64,000 nucleotides of DNA from Flagellimonas aurea. Its GTDB lineage: Bacteria > Bacteroidota > Bacteroidia > Flavobacteriales > Flavobacteriaceae. The translations under genes were made by a program, and so were the position numbers. The stretch covers positions 1 through 64,000 of the forward strand of contig NZ_JAFLNL010000016.1 in the NCBI RefSeq assembly GCF_017313785.1, read 5' to 3'. The notes beneath the pieces are model-generated. The model saw nothing but the letters and a program-made list of their open reading frames with translations. It was not told the origin of the DNA and searched no databases. Positions 46,782 to 55,400 of the stretch are shown here, in pieces (the first letter of the stretch is position 1; the number at the start of each line of letters is the position of its first letter).

Positions 46782-48044
46782 ATGAAGAATATACTATTAG
46801 TTAGTACCGTATTATTGACACTTATGTTTCTGAGCTGTAACGATGCCCCAAAATCCGAGCTTGGGCATAACGAAACGGAAGGCGTATCAAAAACCGAAGC
46901 ACCTGGAGAAGATGCGCACGGAGAAGAGGGTCACGACGAAGAAGAAGGTGGCCACGAAGGGGAAGAAGGGGAAGAAGGTGTTGTTGAACTTACAAAACAA
47001 CAGGCCGAAACCATCGGTCTGGAAACGAAACCTCTGGAGGAACGTAATTTAGGGAACAACATTAAGGTAACAGGAACACTCGAACTCTTCCCACAGGACA
47101 GGGCAAACATTAGTCCCTTTATTGGTGGAAATGTTAGCTCGATCAAGGTAGTACCGGGCAACATTGTGCGCAAGGGACAGGTGTTGGCCTATATAGAACA
47201 CCCGGATATCATCGCCATGCAACAGGAATACCAGGAAAAGAATGACGAACTGGTATTTTTAAAGCAGGATTTTGAGCGCAAAAAGACCCTCTATGACAAA
47301 GGGGTTTCCTCTGGCAAGGAATTCCAAATGGCGCAATCCAAATTTCGTTCCACCACTTCCAGTGTAAACGGCCTAAAGTCCAAACTACGCTTGTTGGGAC
47401 TGGACCCTTCCAAAGTGGCCGAAGGGGAGATCTATTCTGCCATCCCCATTATTACGCCCATTAGTGGCTATGTGGGCGAAGTAATGGTAAGCCTGGGCGA
47501 TTATGTGGCCCCACAATCCAAAATGTTCTCGATAAGCGATAATTCGAAAATCTATGTCAATTTCAAAGTATATGAAAAGGACATCAAGCAGGTCAAGGAG
47601 GGACAACAGATTTATTTTTCAACAGCCTCAAAACCTAATGAATTGTTAAAGGCCACCGTGCGTTCCATAGGGCAGACGTTTGAGAGCGATCCGAAGGCCA
47701 TAGAGGTATTGGCAGATATCGAGAATAAAGACAAGGACCTTTTGCCCGGAATGTATGTGGAGGGAAGAATTGTACAAGGAGAAAAATCAGGCTTTGCTGT
47801 TCCCGAGGAAGCTATTGTCCAGGAAGGTGAACAGTCTTATATCTTCATCATGGATGAGGATGAAGAACCTGTTGAAAATAAAATGAAATATAAACGCATC
47901 CCCGTGAGCACGGGGGTCAACGATCTGGGGTTTGTTGAAGTTAACCTGCCTGCAGGAACACCCGAAAATATCAAAATAGTAACAAATGGGGCCTATACTC
48001 TTTCTTCAGAAATGGTGAAAGGCGAATTGGAGCACGGACATTAA
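46782..48044 (+). CDS. RND periplasmic adaptor (CzcB/CusB-like) with His/Glu-rich N-terminus
   Basis: A 420-residue membrane-fusion lipoprotein (LMFLSCND lipobox) that links the pump to the outer membrane. A long His/Glu segment (about residues 45-70, GEEGHDEEEGGHEGEEG) may bind Zn or other metals. Barrel-sandwich halves are at GNVSSIKVVPGNIVRKGQVL and ISGYVGEVMVSLGDYV, with the coiled-coil hairpin between them and a beta-barrel with PGMYVEGRI. It pairs with the preceding fused RND-TolC gene. Confidence 0.94.
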   Translation: MKNILLVSTVLLTLMFLSCNDAPKSELGHNETEGVSKTEAPGEDAHGEEGHDEEEGGHEGEEGEEGVVELTKQQAETIGLETKPLEERNLGNNIKVTGTLELFPQDRANISPFIGGNVSSIKVVPGNIVRKGQVLAYIEHPDIIAMQQEYQEKNDELVFLKQDFERKKTLYDKGVSSGKEFQMAQSKFRSTTSSVNGLKSKLRLLGLDPSKVAEGEIYSAIPIITPISGYVGEVMVSLGDYVAPQSKMFSISDNSKIYVNFKVYEKDIKQVKEGQQIYFSTASKPNELLKATVRSIGQTFESDPKAIEVLADIENKDKDLLPGMYVEGRIVQGEKSGFAVPEEAIVQEGEQSYIFIMDEDEEPVENKMKYKRIPVSTGVNDLGFVEVNLPAGTPENIKIVTNGAYTLSSEMVKGELEHGH

Positions 48045-48159
48045 TTCTCTAAAAATCAAGGATTTTGATTCCGAGTTTGTTTATCGACTTAATTTAGTTA
48101 GTTAAAAATTAAAGAACAGGCTCGGTTCAAAATCGATTAAAAATTTAAACATTTTAAAA

Positions 48160-48498
48160 ATGAAAGAAATAAAAGCATTTGTTAAACCGAACAGGATACA
48201 AAGGGTCATCGAAGCCCTTAGCGATAAAGGTTTTAAAAGTATGACGCTTTCACAGGCGGAGGGTACTGGAGCATTCAAAGCAAAAGGCGCGAAGCCCTCA
48301 TTGGATTTTCACGTAACCGATAGTCCGGTGGTAAAAGTGGAGCTGGTATGTCAAAATGAAGAAGCACAATCGGCAATCGATATTATTACGGAAAACGGTA
48401 AAACGCCCGACCCAGGGGACGGTATCATCTATTTATCGGATATTGAGGATGCCTTCCAGATCAAAACGGGGGAATCCTTAAAACGGTACGACCTCTGA
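48160..48498 (+). CDS. PII-like signalling protein
   Basis: A 112-residue member of the PII superfamily (start KEIKAFVKPNRIQRVIEAL is the typical first strand and helix). The T-loop region (GTGAFKAKGAKPS) is shorter than in GlnB and lacks the uridylylated Tyr motif, and the C-terminal nucleotide motif is not canonical. Placement directly after a heavy-metal RND pair suggests a metal-linked or adenylate-linked regulator of efflux rather than nitrogen control; this is inference from context. Confidence 0.85.
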   Translation: MKEIKAFVKPNRIQRVIEALSDKGFKSMTLSQAEGTGAFKAKGAKPSLDFHVTDSPVVKVELVCQNEEAQSAIDIITENGKTPDPGDGIIYLSDIEDAFQIKTGESLKRYDL

Positions 48499-48508
48499 CC
48501 CATCGCAC

Positions 48509-48931
48509 ATGGAAAAAATCGTCAAAAAATTGGAGAGCAAGGGAATACGACCCACCCCGATGCGTCTGTTGACCTATAAAAAGTTACTGGAAAACGAGGT
48601 GGCCATCAGTTTGGGCGAATTGGAGAGTTTCTTCGAGAAGTCGGAAAGGAGTACCCTTTTCCGGACGATGAAAACATTTGAGGAAAAAGGCATCGTACAT
48701 CAAATAGAGGACGGTACGGGCATTATGAAATATGCGCTCTGTGAGGAAGACTGTGAATGTGAGGTGGGCAACGACCTGCACCTGCATTTTCATTGCACCC
48801 GGTGCAACGAGACCGTTTGTTTGACCGACCGTAAAATCCCGCAGGTAAACCTGCCCCAAGGATATATGGCAGAGGATATCAATCTGGTCGTAACGGGAGT
48901 ATGCAATAAATGCAATGGCAATTTGGAGTAA
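48509..48931 (+). CDS. Fur-family metalloregulator
   Basis: A 140-residue Fur/Zur-type repressor. Winged helix at residues 10-75 (GIRPTPMRLLTYKKLL, ERSTLFRTMKTFEEKGIVHQ), then the dimerization domain with the metal-ligand run HLHFHC and structural zinc cysteines CTRC and CNKC. It starts 10 bp after the PII-like gene and is presumably a local regulator of the efflux cluster. A second member is at 54879. Confidence 0.93.
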   Translation: MEKIVKKLESKGIRPTPMRLLTYKKLLENEVAISLGELESFFEKSERSTLFRTMKTFEEKGIVHQIEDGTGIMKYALCEEDCECEVGNDLHLHFHCTRCNETVCLTDRKIPQVNLPQGYMAEDINLVVTGVCNKCNGNLE

Positions 48932-48965
48932 CCTTTAAGGACAATAATATCAAAAGAATACGACG

Positions 48966-49337
48966 ATGATAGCAATCTATAAAAAAGACCAAATCTTATA
49001 TACCATCGCAGATCAAGAGCTGGATGCCGATGATGGGGCGACCTTAGTCAAGGCCCTGAATGAACATTTGAAAAGCAATGAACTGCCCGCTTGGTATATG
49101 GAAATGGAGCCTCGCAAAAAAGGAGTGAAGAAAAGCAGCGGTGAGAGGTTGGATATTTCCTTTCCCGAAGAAGCACGGCTTAAGAAAATAGCCTTGGTGG
49201 GCGAAAAAACATGGCAAGAACGGTTTACCGAATCGCTATTGCCGTTTAGTGAAGCCCACATAAAATATTTCGGACCTGAAGATGGAAACATGGCCAACAA
49301 CTGGCTCGAACAAACAAGCAATAGCAATAGTAACTGA
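48966..49337 (+). CDS. SpoIIAA-like (STAS-fold) protein
   Basis: A 123-residue protein resembling the SpoIIAA-like family: beta-alpha pattern with LDISFPEEARLKKIALVGEKTWQ and AHIKYFGPED near the end. This copy has an unusual basic insert (EPRKKGVKKSSGERL). Members are thought to be small regulatory or stress proteins; no activity can be assigned. A paralogue lies at 50478 on the other side of the SHOCT and AlbA_2 genes. Confidence 0.75.
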   Translation: MIAIYKKDQILYTIADQELDADDGATLVKALNEHLKSNELPAWYMEMEPRKKGVKKSSGERLDISFPEEARLKKIALVGEKTWQERFTESLLPFSEAHIKYFGPEDGNMANNWLEQTSNSNSN

Positions 49338-49364
49338 AACATGAATCTTTAAATCTAGAAAATT

Positions 49365-49583
49365 ATGATGGACGATTGGTATTTTGGGGGAATGCACTGG
49401 ATATGGTGGGGGTTATGGATAATCCTCATCTTCTGGATATTCCTGATTCCCTACCCCACACCGGGACAGAAAAACAGAAAGGACAGGGCAATGGAAGCCC
49501 TGAGGGAGCGGTACGCCCGCGGCGAAATCGACGAAGAGGAGTTTGAGAAACGCAAGACGTTCCTGTTAAAGGACAAAAAATAA
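49365..49583 (+). CDS. SHOCT-domain small membrane protein
   Basis: A 72-residue protein: a Trp-rich helix (about residues 9-30, MHWIWWGLWIILIFWIFLI) followed by the C-terminal SHOCT motif (ALRERYARGEIDEEEFEKRK). SHOCT domains occur at the ends of many small membrane proteins in metal and stress loci and are considered oligomerization or interaction modules. Confidence 0.85.
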   Translation: MMDDWYFGGMHWIWWGLWIILIFWIFLIPYPTPGQKNRKDRAMEALRERYARGEIDEEEFEKRKTFLLKDKK

Positions 49584-49625
49584 CAGTGTTTTGCTTTTGA
49601 CCGAACGACCATAACACCGTTATCT

Positions 49626-50396
49626 ATGCAAAGAAGAAAAATAGGGATATGGCTTTTGGCAGGCTTTGCCTTTGGGGTCTTTATACTGCAACCCTTGGGC
49701 CTATCCCTTTTTCTCTTTGACCGGTCGGGCGATTCCGGTCACTGGCCAAGCTATCTTGGCGAGGCTTTTGAAACCGTATGGGGTTTTACCGATGTTGACC
49801 AAGTCCTTAAAAACCTGTTGTTCGGAATATTGGGAAGCAGCCTTGCCTTGATGGTCTTTTTCAGAAAAAAGATTTTTCAACTGAACAGGAAACGGATGGA
49901 TGGGCAAACCCTGCTGGAACTCATTAAAAAAGGCGAGAATGATTTGGTGGAGTTCAAATCAAGTCTGCGATGGGATTTACGTCAATCCAAAGTGAATAAA
50001 CAGTTGGAATTTGTAATTATCAAGACCATAGCGGGTTTTATGAACACCAACGGTGGTAATTTGCTTATAGGAGTAGACGATAACGGCAACATCCTCGGTC
50101 TAAACCAGGATTTTGACACCTTGAAAAAACCGGGTACAGATGGTTTTGAGCAATACCTGATGCAGTTGATATCTTTAAAATTGGGAACCCATTTATGTAC
50201 GGCTGTAAATGTATCTTTTTACAGATATGGAGAAAATGACGTGTGCTACATAGAAATAGACCCGGCCAAAACACCAGTCTATCTAAGTCAAGACGGGAGG
50301 TCACGGTTTTATATTAGAACGGGCAACGGAACGCGCGAACTCGATTTGCCCGAAGCCATCTTGCACTTAGGAAAAGAGAAGGCGCTTTATAATTAA
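49626..50396 (+). CDS. Membrane-anchored AlbA_2 (Schlafen-like) domain protein
   Basis: A 256-residue protein with two N-terminal helices (IWLLAGFAFGVFILQPL and LLFGILGSSLALMVFF) and a cytoplasmic AlbA_2/Schlafen-type domain (about 95-230: GENDLVEFKSS, IAGFMNTNGGNLLIGVDDNGNI, and GRSRFYIRTGNGTREL near the end). Such domains are usually in DNA-binding regulators or putative ATPases, mostly soluble; membrane anchoring in a metal cluster is unusual. Function unknown. Confidence 0.82.
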   Translation: MQRRKIGIWLLAGFAFGVFILQPLGLSLFLFDRSGDSGHWPSYLGEAFETVWGFTDVDQVLKNLLFGILGSSLALMVFFRKKIFQLNRKRMDGQTLLELIKKGENDLVEFKSSLRWDLRQSKVNKQLEFVIIKTIAGFMNTNGGNLLIGVDDNGNILGLNQDFDTLKKPGTDGFEQYLMQLISLKLGTHLCTAVNVSFYRYGENDVCYIEIDPAKTPVYLSQDGRSRFYIRTGNGTRELDLPEAILHLGKEKALYN

Positions 50397-50477
50397 GAAA
50401 AGTAAGTGTAGGCCAATGGATATTTGCACATACAACGCACTAATATTTTAAATAGATTAATATAAAGATATACAAAT

Positions 50478-50840
50478 ATGTTACAGATAATAAACTTAGA
50501 ACAAGAACATCTTATTGCCGCTAAAATCAGCGGGAAACTTACGGAAAAGGATATGGAAAAGATGCATCCGCTTATCCACAACATCATAGAAAAAGGGCAT
50601 AAAGTGGATTTCTATTTTGAAATGGAAGATTTAAAAGGCTATACCCTTAAAGGCTTTTGGGAAGACCTAAAGATTGATTCGGCTCATTTGGGAGATTATG
50701 GCAAGATGGCCTTTGTGGGCAATAAAAAATGGCAGGAATGGGCCGCGAAGGCAACTGATTTTTTCATAAAGTCTGAAGTTAAATTTTTTGATAGTAAAAA
50801 TAAAGAGCAGGCAATGACCTGGGTCTCAACAAAAGGATGA
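50478..50840 (+). CDS. SpoIIAA-like (STAS-fold) protein
   Basis: A 120-residue protein with the classic SpoIIAA-like layout: ISGKLTEKDMEKMHPLI, VDFYFEMEDLKGYTLKGF, MAFVGNKKWQEWAAKATDFF and AMTWVSTKG at the end. It overlaps the P1B ATPase start by 4 bases (ATGA), so the two are co-translated. A role in sensing or regulating the ATPase is possible but not shown. Confidence 0.85.
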   Translation: MLQIINLEQEHLIAAKISGKLTEKDMEKMHPLIHNIIEKGHKVDFYFEMEDLKGYTLKGFWEDLKIDSAHLGDYGKMAFVGNKKWQEWAAKATDFFIKSEVKFFDSKNKEQAMTWVSTKG

Positions 50841-52771
50841 AAAAGAAAAAACTACAGCTACGGGAGCTAAAAGGGAAACAGTCCACTGTAATTTCAGCAA
50901 CCGAAAAAAAGCTCAAAACCTATTTACCGGCAATTTTCAGCTTTGTGATGCTCATAGTTGGTATTGCCATTGACTATTTCGATGCCTTTCCTTTCTTTAA
51001 GGGATGGGTCAGGATTGTGTGGTACACGGTGGCTTACATCCCTGTTGGCTTTCCCGTCATCAAGGAGGGATGGGAAAGTATTAAAAATGGCGATTTCTTT
51101 ACAGAATTTTTCCTGATGTCCATCGCAACCTTGGGAGCATTTGCCATAGGCGAATATCCAGAGGGCGTTGCCGTGATGTTGTTCTATGCCGTGGGCGAAC
51201 TGTTCCAAAATGCTGCCGTAAACCGTGCCAAAGGAAACATTAGGGCACTTCTGGATGCACGACCGGACGAGGCATTGGTCTATCGTAATGGGGACTTCGT
51301 TTCCGTCAATCCCGAAACGGTCAATATTGGCGAGAAGATACAGGTACGGGTGGGCGAAAAAATCCCATTGGATGGCAAACTGCTATCAAACAAAGCATCG
51401 CTCAATACAGCTGCCATTACTGGCGAAAGCAAACCCGACACCATAACACAGAACGAAAAAGTCTTTGCGGGAAGCATCAATCTCGACGGTGTCATCGAAG
51501 TAGAAACCACCAAGAAATTCAAGGACAGTTCCATCGCCCGTATTCTGGAGATGGTACAGAATGCCACGGCCCGGAAATCAAAGACCGAATTATTTATTAG
51601 GAAGTTTGCACGGATTTATACGCCCATCGTGGTTTTCCTTGCTATCGGACTCACTTTGTTACCATACTTTTTTGTCGATGAATATGTGTTTAGGGATTGG
51701 CTATACCGAGCTTTAATTTTCTTGGTGATTTCCTGCCCTTGTGCCTTGGTCATTTCCATTCCACTGGGCTATTTCGGCGGTCTGGGTGCGGCATCGCGCA
51801 ACGGAATCCTGTTCAAAGGTGCATCCTTTCTCGATGCAATGACCAAAGTGAATACTGTGGTGATGGACAAAACCGGAACCGTTACCAAAGGGGTCTTTAA
51901 GATTAAGGAAGTGATAAATACATCCGCTTTTGCGGAAGTGGAATTTATGAAATACCTGATGGCGATGGAAGAACAATCTACCCACCCCATTGCAAAGGCA
52001 ATTCTGGAATACAAAGCGGACGGTACTGATTTTAAGGCATCCGAAGTTTCTGAAGTTGCCGGTAAGGGATTAAAGGGCACAGTCAACCATAAGCAGGTCT
52101 TGGTCGGCAACAAAGCATTGATGACTTCCAATAGTGTTGATGTTCCACCTGAAACCGATGTGATAGTCGAATCTATAGTGATGGTCGCCATCGATGGAAA
52201 ATTCGCAGGCTATGTGACCATTGCCGATGAACTTAAGGAAGACGCGCATCACACCATTCAACAGATTCGGGTGGCCGGAATAGCTAAAATCATAATGCTC
52301 TCTGGAGACAAGGATTCCATAACCCAACAAGTTGCCAAGGAACTGAATATTGATTGGGCCAAAGGCGGCTTGCTACCCGAAGATAAGCTCAACGAGGTCG
52401 AAAAGCTCAAGGAACAACCTGAATCCACGGTAGCATTTATGGGCGACGGCATCAACGATGCACCCGTGCTCGCAGCCAGTGATGTGGGTATTGCAATGGG
52501 TGGTTTGGGCAGCGATGTGGCCATAGAGACCGCAGACGTTATCATCCAGACCGACCAGCCGAGCAGGATGGCCCGAGGAATCCAAATTGGACGCTCAACA
52601 CGCCGTATCGTATGGCAAAATATTGGTCTTACTTTTGGGGTAAAAGGGATTTTTCTCATTTTGGGTGCCATCGGTTTGGCTACGATGTGGGAGGCTGTGT
52701 TTGCCGATGTAGGTGTTTCGTTCGTTGCCATTCTCAATGCAATACGTTTGCAAAAAATGAATTGGAAATAG
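50837..52771 (+). CDS. Zn/Cd/Pb-type P1B-2 ATPase (CadA/ZntA-like)
   Basis: A 644-residue heavy-metal efflux ATPase. It lacks an N-terminal HMA domain. CPC is at residues 300-302 in ISCPCALVISIP, the phosphorylated Asp is 344 in DKTGT, the HP motif is in STHPIAKA, and the last helix has FADVGVSFVAILNAIRL, whose Asp is typical of Zn/Cd exporters. The actuator motif is ITGESKP. The same last-helix sequence reappears as an orphan fragment at 61361. Confidence 0.93.
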   Translation: MKKKKLQLRELKGKQSTVISATEKKLKTYLPAIFSFVMLIVGIAIDYFDAFPFFKGWVRIVWYTVAYIPVGFPVIKEGWESIKNGDFFTEFFLMSIATLGAFAIGEYPEGVAVMLFYAVGELFQNAAVNRAKGNIRALLDARPDEALVYRNGDFVSVNPETVNIGEKIQVRVGEKIPLDGKLLSNKASLNTAAITGESKPDTITQNEKVFAGSINLDGVIEVETTKKFKDSSIARILEMVQNATARKSKTELFIRKFARIYTPIVVFLAIGLTLLPYFFVDEYVFRDWLYRALIFLVISCPCALVISIPLGYFGGLGAASRNGILFKGASFLDAMTKVNTVVMDKTGTVTKGVFKIKEVINTSAFAEVEFMKYLMAMEEQSTHPIAKAILEYKADGTDFKASEVSEVAGKGLKGTVNHKQVLVGNKALMTSNSVDVPPETDVIVESIVMVAIDGKFAGYVTIADELKEDAHHTIQQIRVAGIAKIIMLSGDKDSITQQVAKELNIDWAKGGLLPEDKLNEVEKLKEQPESTVAFMGDGINDAPVLAASDVGIAMGGLGSDVAIETADVIIQTDQPSRMARGIQIGRSTRRIVWQNIGLTFGVKGIFLILGAIGLATMWEAVFADVGVSFVAILNAIRLQKMNWK

Positions 52772-52850
52772 CAAAAATGTTAACCTTTAACAAATTACAA
52801 GCCCAAAACTGGATTAAATCTTAATTAACGATAACAAAACCATTAATAAT

Positions 52851-54839
52851 ATGAAAGACAAGGAAAAACACAGCAAAGACGATGGCCACAACCACGACCA
52901 CGGCGGCATCTTCGGCAAAAACACCGAACTCTATTTTGCTATTTTAAGCGGGGTCACACTAATTACGGGTTTCCTATTGGAGAAATTTACCGGGGTTTCA
53001 GAAAACATTCCTTTTTGGCTCTATATTGCGGCCTACTTTTTCGGTGGCTATTTTACCTTGAAGGAGGCCATCGTCAAGATTTCCAAGGGCGGATTTGAAA
53101 TCGATTTCCTGATGCTGGTCGCAGCTGCAGGAGCCGCCTATTTGGGCGAATGGGCAGAAGGTGCCTTGTTGCTGTTCCTGTTTAGTTTGGGTCACGCACT
53201 GGAAAACTATGCAATGGGCAAGGCCAAGAAATCCATTGCAGCGTTAACAGACCTTGCGCCTAAAACCGCACTATTAAAGAAGGATGACGATACCGTTGAA
53301 GTCGGTATAGAAGAGTTACAGATAGGTGATACTATCGTGGTACGCCCCAACAGTAAAATATCTGCTGATGGTGTTATTGTAAAGGGCAATAGTAGTATAG
53401 ACCAGTCACCCATTACCGGGGAAAGCGTTCCAGTGGACAAAACACCAATAGAAAATCCCGATAAGGAATATACAGCAAAAAGCGATATTCCCGACGAGAA
53501 CCGTGTATTTTCAGGAACTATCAATGGCAACAATACCCTCGAAATAAAGGTGATTAAAGAGGCAAAAGATTCTACCCTCAACCGCTTGGTCACTATGGTT
53601 CAAGAGGCCCAGGACCAAAAATCGCCCACACAATTATTGACAGACAAGTTTGAGCGGTACTACGTGCCATCGGTAATCTTATTGGTCATAGTATTAAATT
53701 TTGCTTTTTTGGTCATCGATGAAACGTGGAATGAAAGCCTGTACCGTTCCCTGGCGGTACTTGTGGCAGCCAGTCCTTGTGCCCTGGCCATTTCTACGCC
53801 ATCTGCTGTATTGAGTGGTGTGGCAAGAGCAGCACGAGGCGGGGTTTTGATAAAAGGCGGTCGCCCCTTGGAAGACTTAGGGGTACTTACCGCTCTCGCT
53901 TTTGACAAAACGGGAACACTTACCGAAGGAAAACCAAAGCTTACCGACGTCGAAAGTTTTGGCAGTATAGATAAAAAGGAACTGTTGGAAATCGCGATTG
54001 CGGTTGAGGAACTGAGTGACCATCCCCTGGCAAAGGCTGTTGTAAGGGATGGGATGGAGCGGCTTGGGAAGGACACCAAAATTCCCGATGCCGATGATTT
54101 GGAAGCCGTACAGGGCAAGGGCATAAAGGCAAACTATCAAGGGAATTCCATTTACATAGGCAACCTTGAGCTTTTTGAGGATATTGATAAAGGTGTTCCC
54201 AGCGATGTATCAGAAAAGGTAAGAGCGCTTGAAGGGGAAGGAAAGACCACGATGCTAATAAAAAGGGGCAATGAATTTATAGGGATGCTGGGGCTAATGG
54301 ACACGCCACGGGAAAAAGCCAAGGAAACCCTTGCCCAACTAAAGGAAATAGGCATCAAGAAAATGATAATGCTTACCGGCGACAACCAGAAAGTAGCCGA
54401 CGCTGTAGCCGAGGAAATCGGTTTGACCGAAGCTCGCGGAAGTCTGCTTCCCGAAGAAAAAGTGGAGGCCATCAAAAAACTTGCGGAACAGGAAAATAAA
54501 CTGGCAATGATAGGTGATGGGGTCAATGATGCCCCTGCTATGGCAAACAGTACCGTTGGTATTGCAATGGGTGCGGCGGGAAGCGACGTGGCTTTAGAGA
54601 CCGCAGATATAGCACTAATGGCAGACAAACTGGAAACCTTGCCTTTTGCCATCGGTTTGAGCAGAAAAGCGAAGGCGATAATCAAGCAAAACTTATGGGT
54701 TAGCTTGGGGGTTGTTGCCCTTTTAATTCCTGCGACCATAATGAGCTGGGCAAGTATCGGCATAGCCGTGGCGGTTCACGAAGGCTCTACGTTGGTAGTG
54801 GTGGTCAATGCATTGCGTTTGCTCGCCTATAAAAAATAA
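52851..54839 (+). CDS. P1B-4-type metal ATPase (Co/Zn/Fe exporter family)
   Basis: A 662-residue ATPase with a His-rich N-terminus (DDGHNHDHGG) instead of an HMA domain. The membrane motif is SPC (residues 308-310, AASPCALAIS) rather than CPC, Asp352 lies in DKTGT, and the last helix has VHEGSTLVVVVNALRLL, the HEGxT pattern of P1B-4 pumps such as CoaT/CtpD. The actuator motif is ITGESVPVDK. Substrate range (Co, Zn, Fe, Ni) cannot be fixed from sequence. Confidence 0.91.
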   Translation: MKDKEKHSKDDGHNHDHGGIFGKNTELYFAILSGVTLITGFLLEKFTGVSENIPFWLYIAAYFFGGYFTLKEAIVKISKGGFEIDFLMLVAAAGAAYLGEWAEGALLLFLFSLGHALENYAMGKAKKSIAALTDLAPKTALLKKDDDTVEVGIEELQIGDTIVVRPNSKISADGVIVKGNSSIDQSPITGESVPVDKTPIENPDKEYTAKSDIPDENRVFSGTINGNNTLEIKVIKEAKDSTLNRLVTMVQEAQDQKSPTQLLTDKFERYYVPSVILLVIVLNFAFLVIDETWNESLYRSLAVLVAASPCALAISTPSAVLSGVARAARGGVLIKGGRPLEDLGVLTALAFDKTGTLTEGKPKLTDVESFGSIDKKELLEIAIAVEELSDHPLAKAVVRDGMERLGKDTKIPDADDLEAVQGKGIKANYQGNSIYIGNLELFEDIDKGVPSDVSEKVRALEGEGKTTMLIKRGNEFIGMLGLMDTPREKAKETLAQLKEIGIKKMIMLTGDNQKVADAVAEEIGLTEARGSLLPEEKVEAIKKLAEQENKLAMIGDGVNDAPAMANSTVGIAMGAAGSDVALETADIALMADKLETLPFAIGLSRKAKAIIKQNLWVSLGVVALLIPATIMSWASIGIAVAVHEGSTLVVVVNALRLLAYKK

Positions 54840-54878
54840 ATCCAATAAAGGAGATTGCCTTTGAATCAAGATTAAAAA

Positions 54879-55313
54879 ATGAACAAAACGGAAAAAATAT
54901 TGTCAAGTCACGGTATTCGCCCTACTCAAATGAGGTCCAAGATATACAGGTATCTGAGAAGGAAGCAAAGTGCCGTGTCCTTTTCCGATTTAAAAAAGGT
55001 CTTTGCCGAAAAGAGCGAAACCAATAAGACAGCAAACAGAACGACCTTTTATCGCAACCTTAAGATTTTTGAGGAGAAGGGACTTATTCATCAGATTAAT
55101 GATGGAACCGGAGTGGCAAAATTTGCAATTTCTGATGAAAACGTTAAAGGTAAATATGGTTCGGATTTACATCTGCATTTTCATTGTACCGAATGTAAGA
55201 AAACAATCTGTTTGCCAAATAAAATACCGGAAGAAAGTTTACCAAGTGATTATAAAATAAACGATGTCAACTTGGTATTAAAAGGGATATGCGTGAAATG
55301 TAAGGAAAAATAA
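54879..55313 (+). CDS. Fur-family metalloregulator
   Basis: A 144-residue paralogue of the regulator at 48509 (RPTQMRSKIYRYLRRK, NRTTFYRNLKIFEEKGLIHQ, HLHFHCTECKKTICL, CVKC). It directly follows the P1B-4 ATPase and is likely to control its operon. The two Fur proteins share the HLHFHC metal run and CxxC pairs. Confidence 0.93.
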   Translation: MNKTEKILSSHGIRPTQMRSKIYRYLRRKQSAVSFSDLKKVFAEKSETNKTANRTTFYRNLKIFEEKGLIHQINDGTGVAKFAISDENVKGKYGSDLHLHFHCTECKKTICLPNKIPEESLPSDYKINDVNLVLKGICVKCKEK

Positions 55314-55314
55314 C

Positions 55315-55378
55315 AGGTGGGAGTTCCAGAACTTTGAACCCTTGCGCCCAAGAGGCAAGTTCAAGGTTCTTCCACCTT
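55315..55378. other. Long imperfect hairpin between fur and the flavoprotein gene
   Basis: AGGTGG/CCACCT outer pairing, AGAACTTTGAAC/GTTCAAGGTTCT (one mismatch) and an inner CTTGC/GCAAG pairing span 55315-55378, with the outer arm just after the Fur stop. No T-run follows. It may be a weak terminator or an mRNA-processing element. Confidence 0.6.
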
Positions 55379-55400
55379 ATTTAACCAAAAAAATACAATT

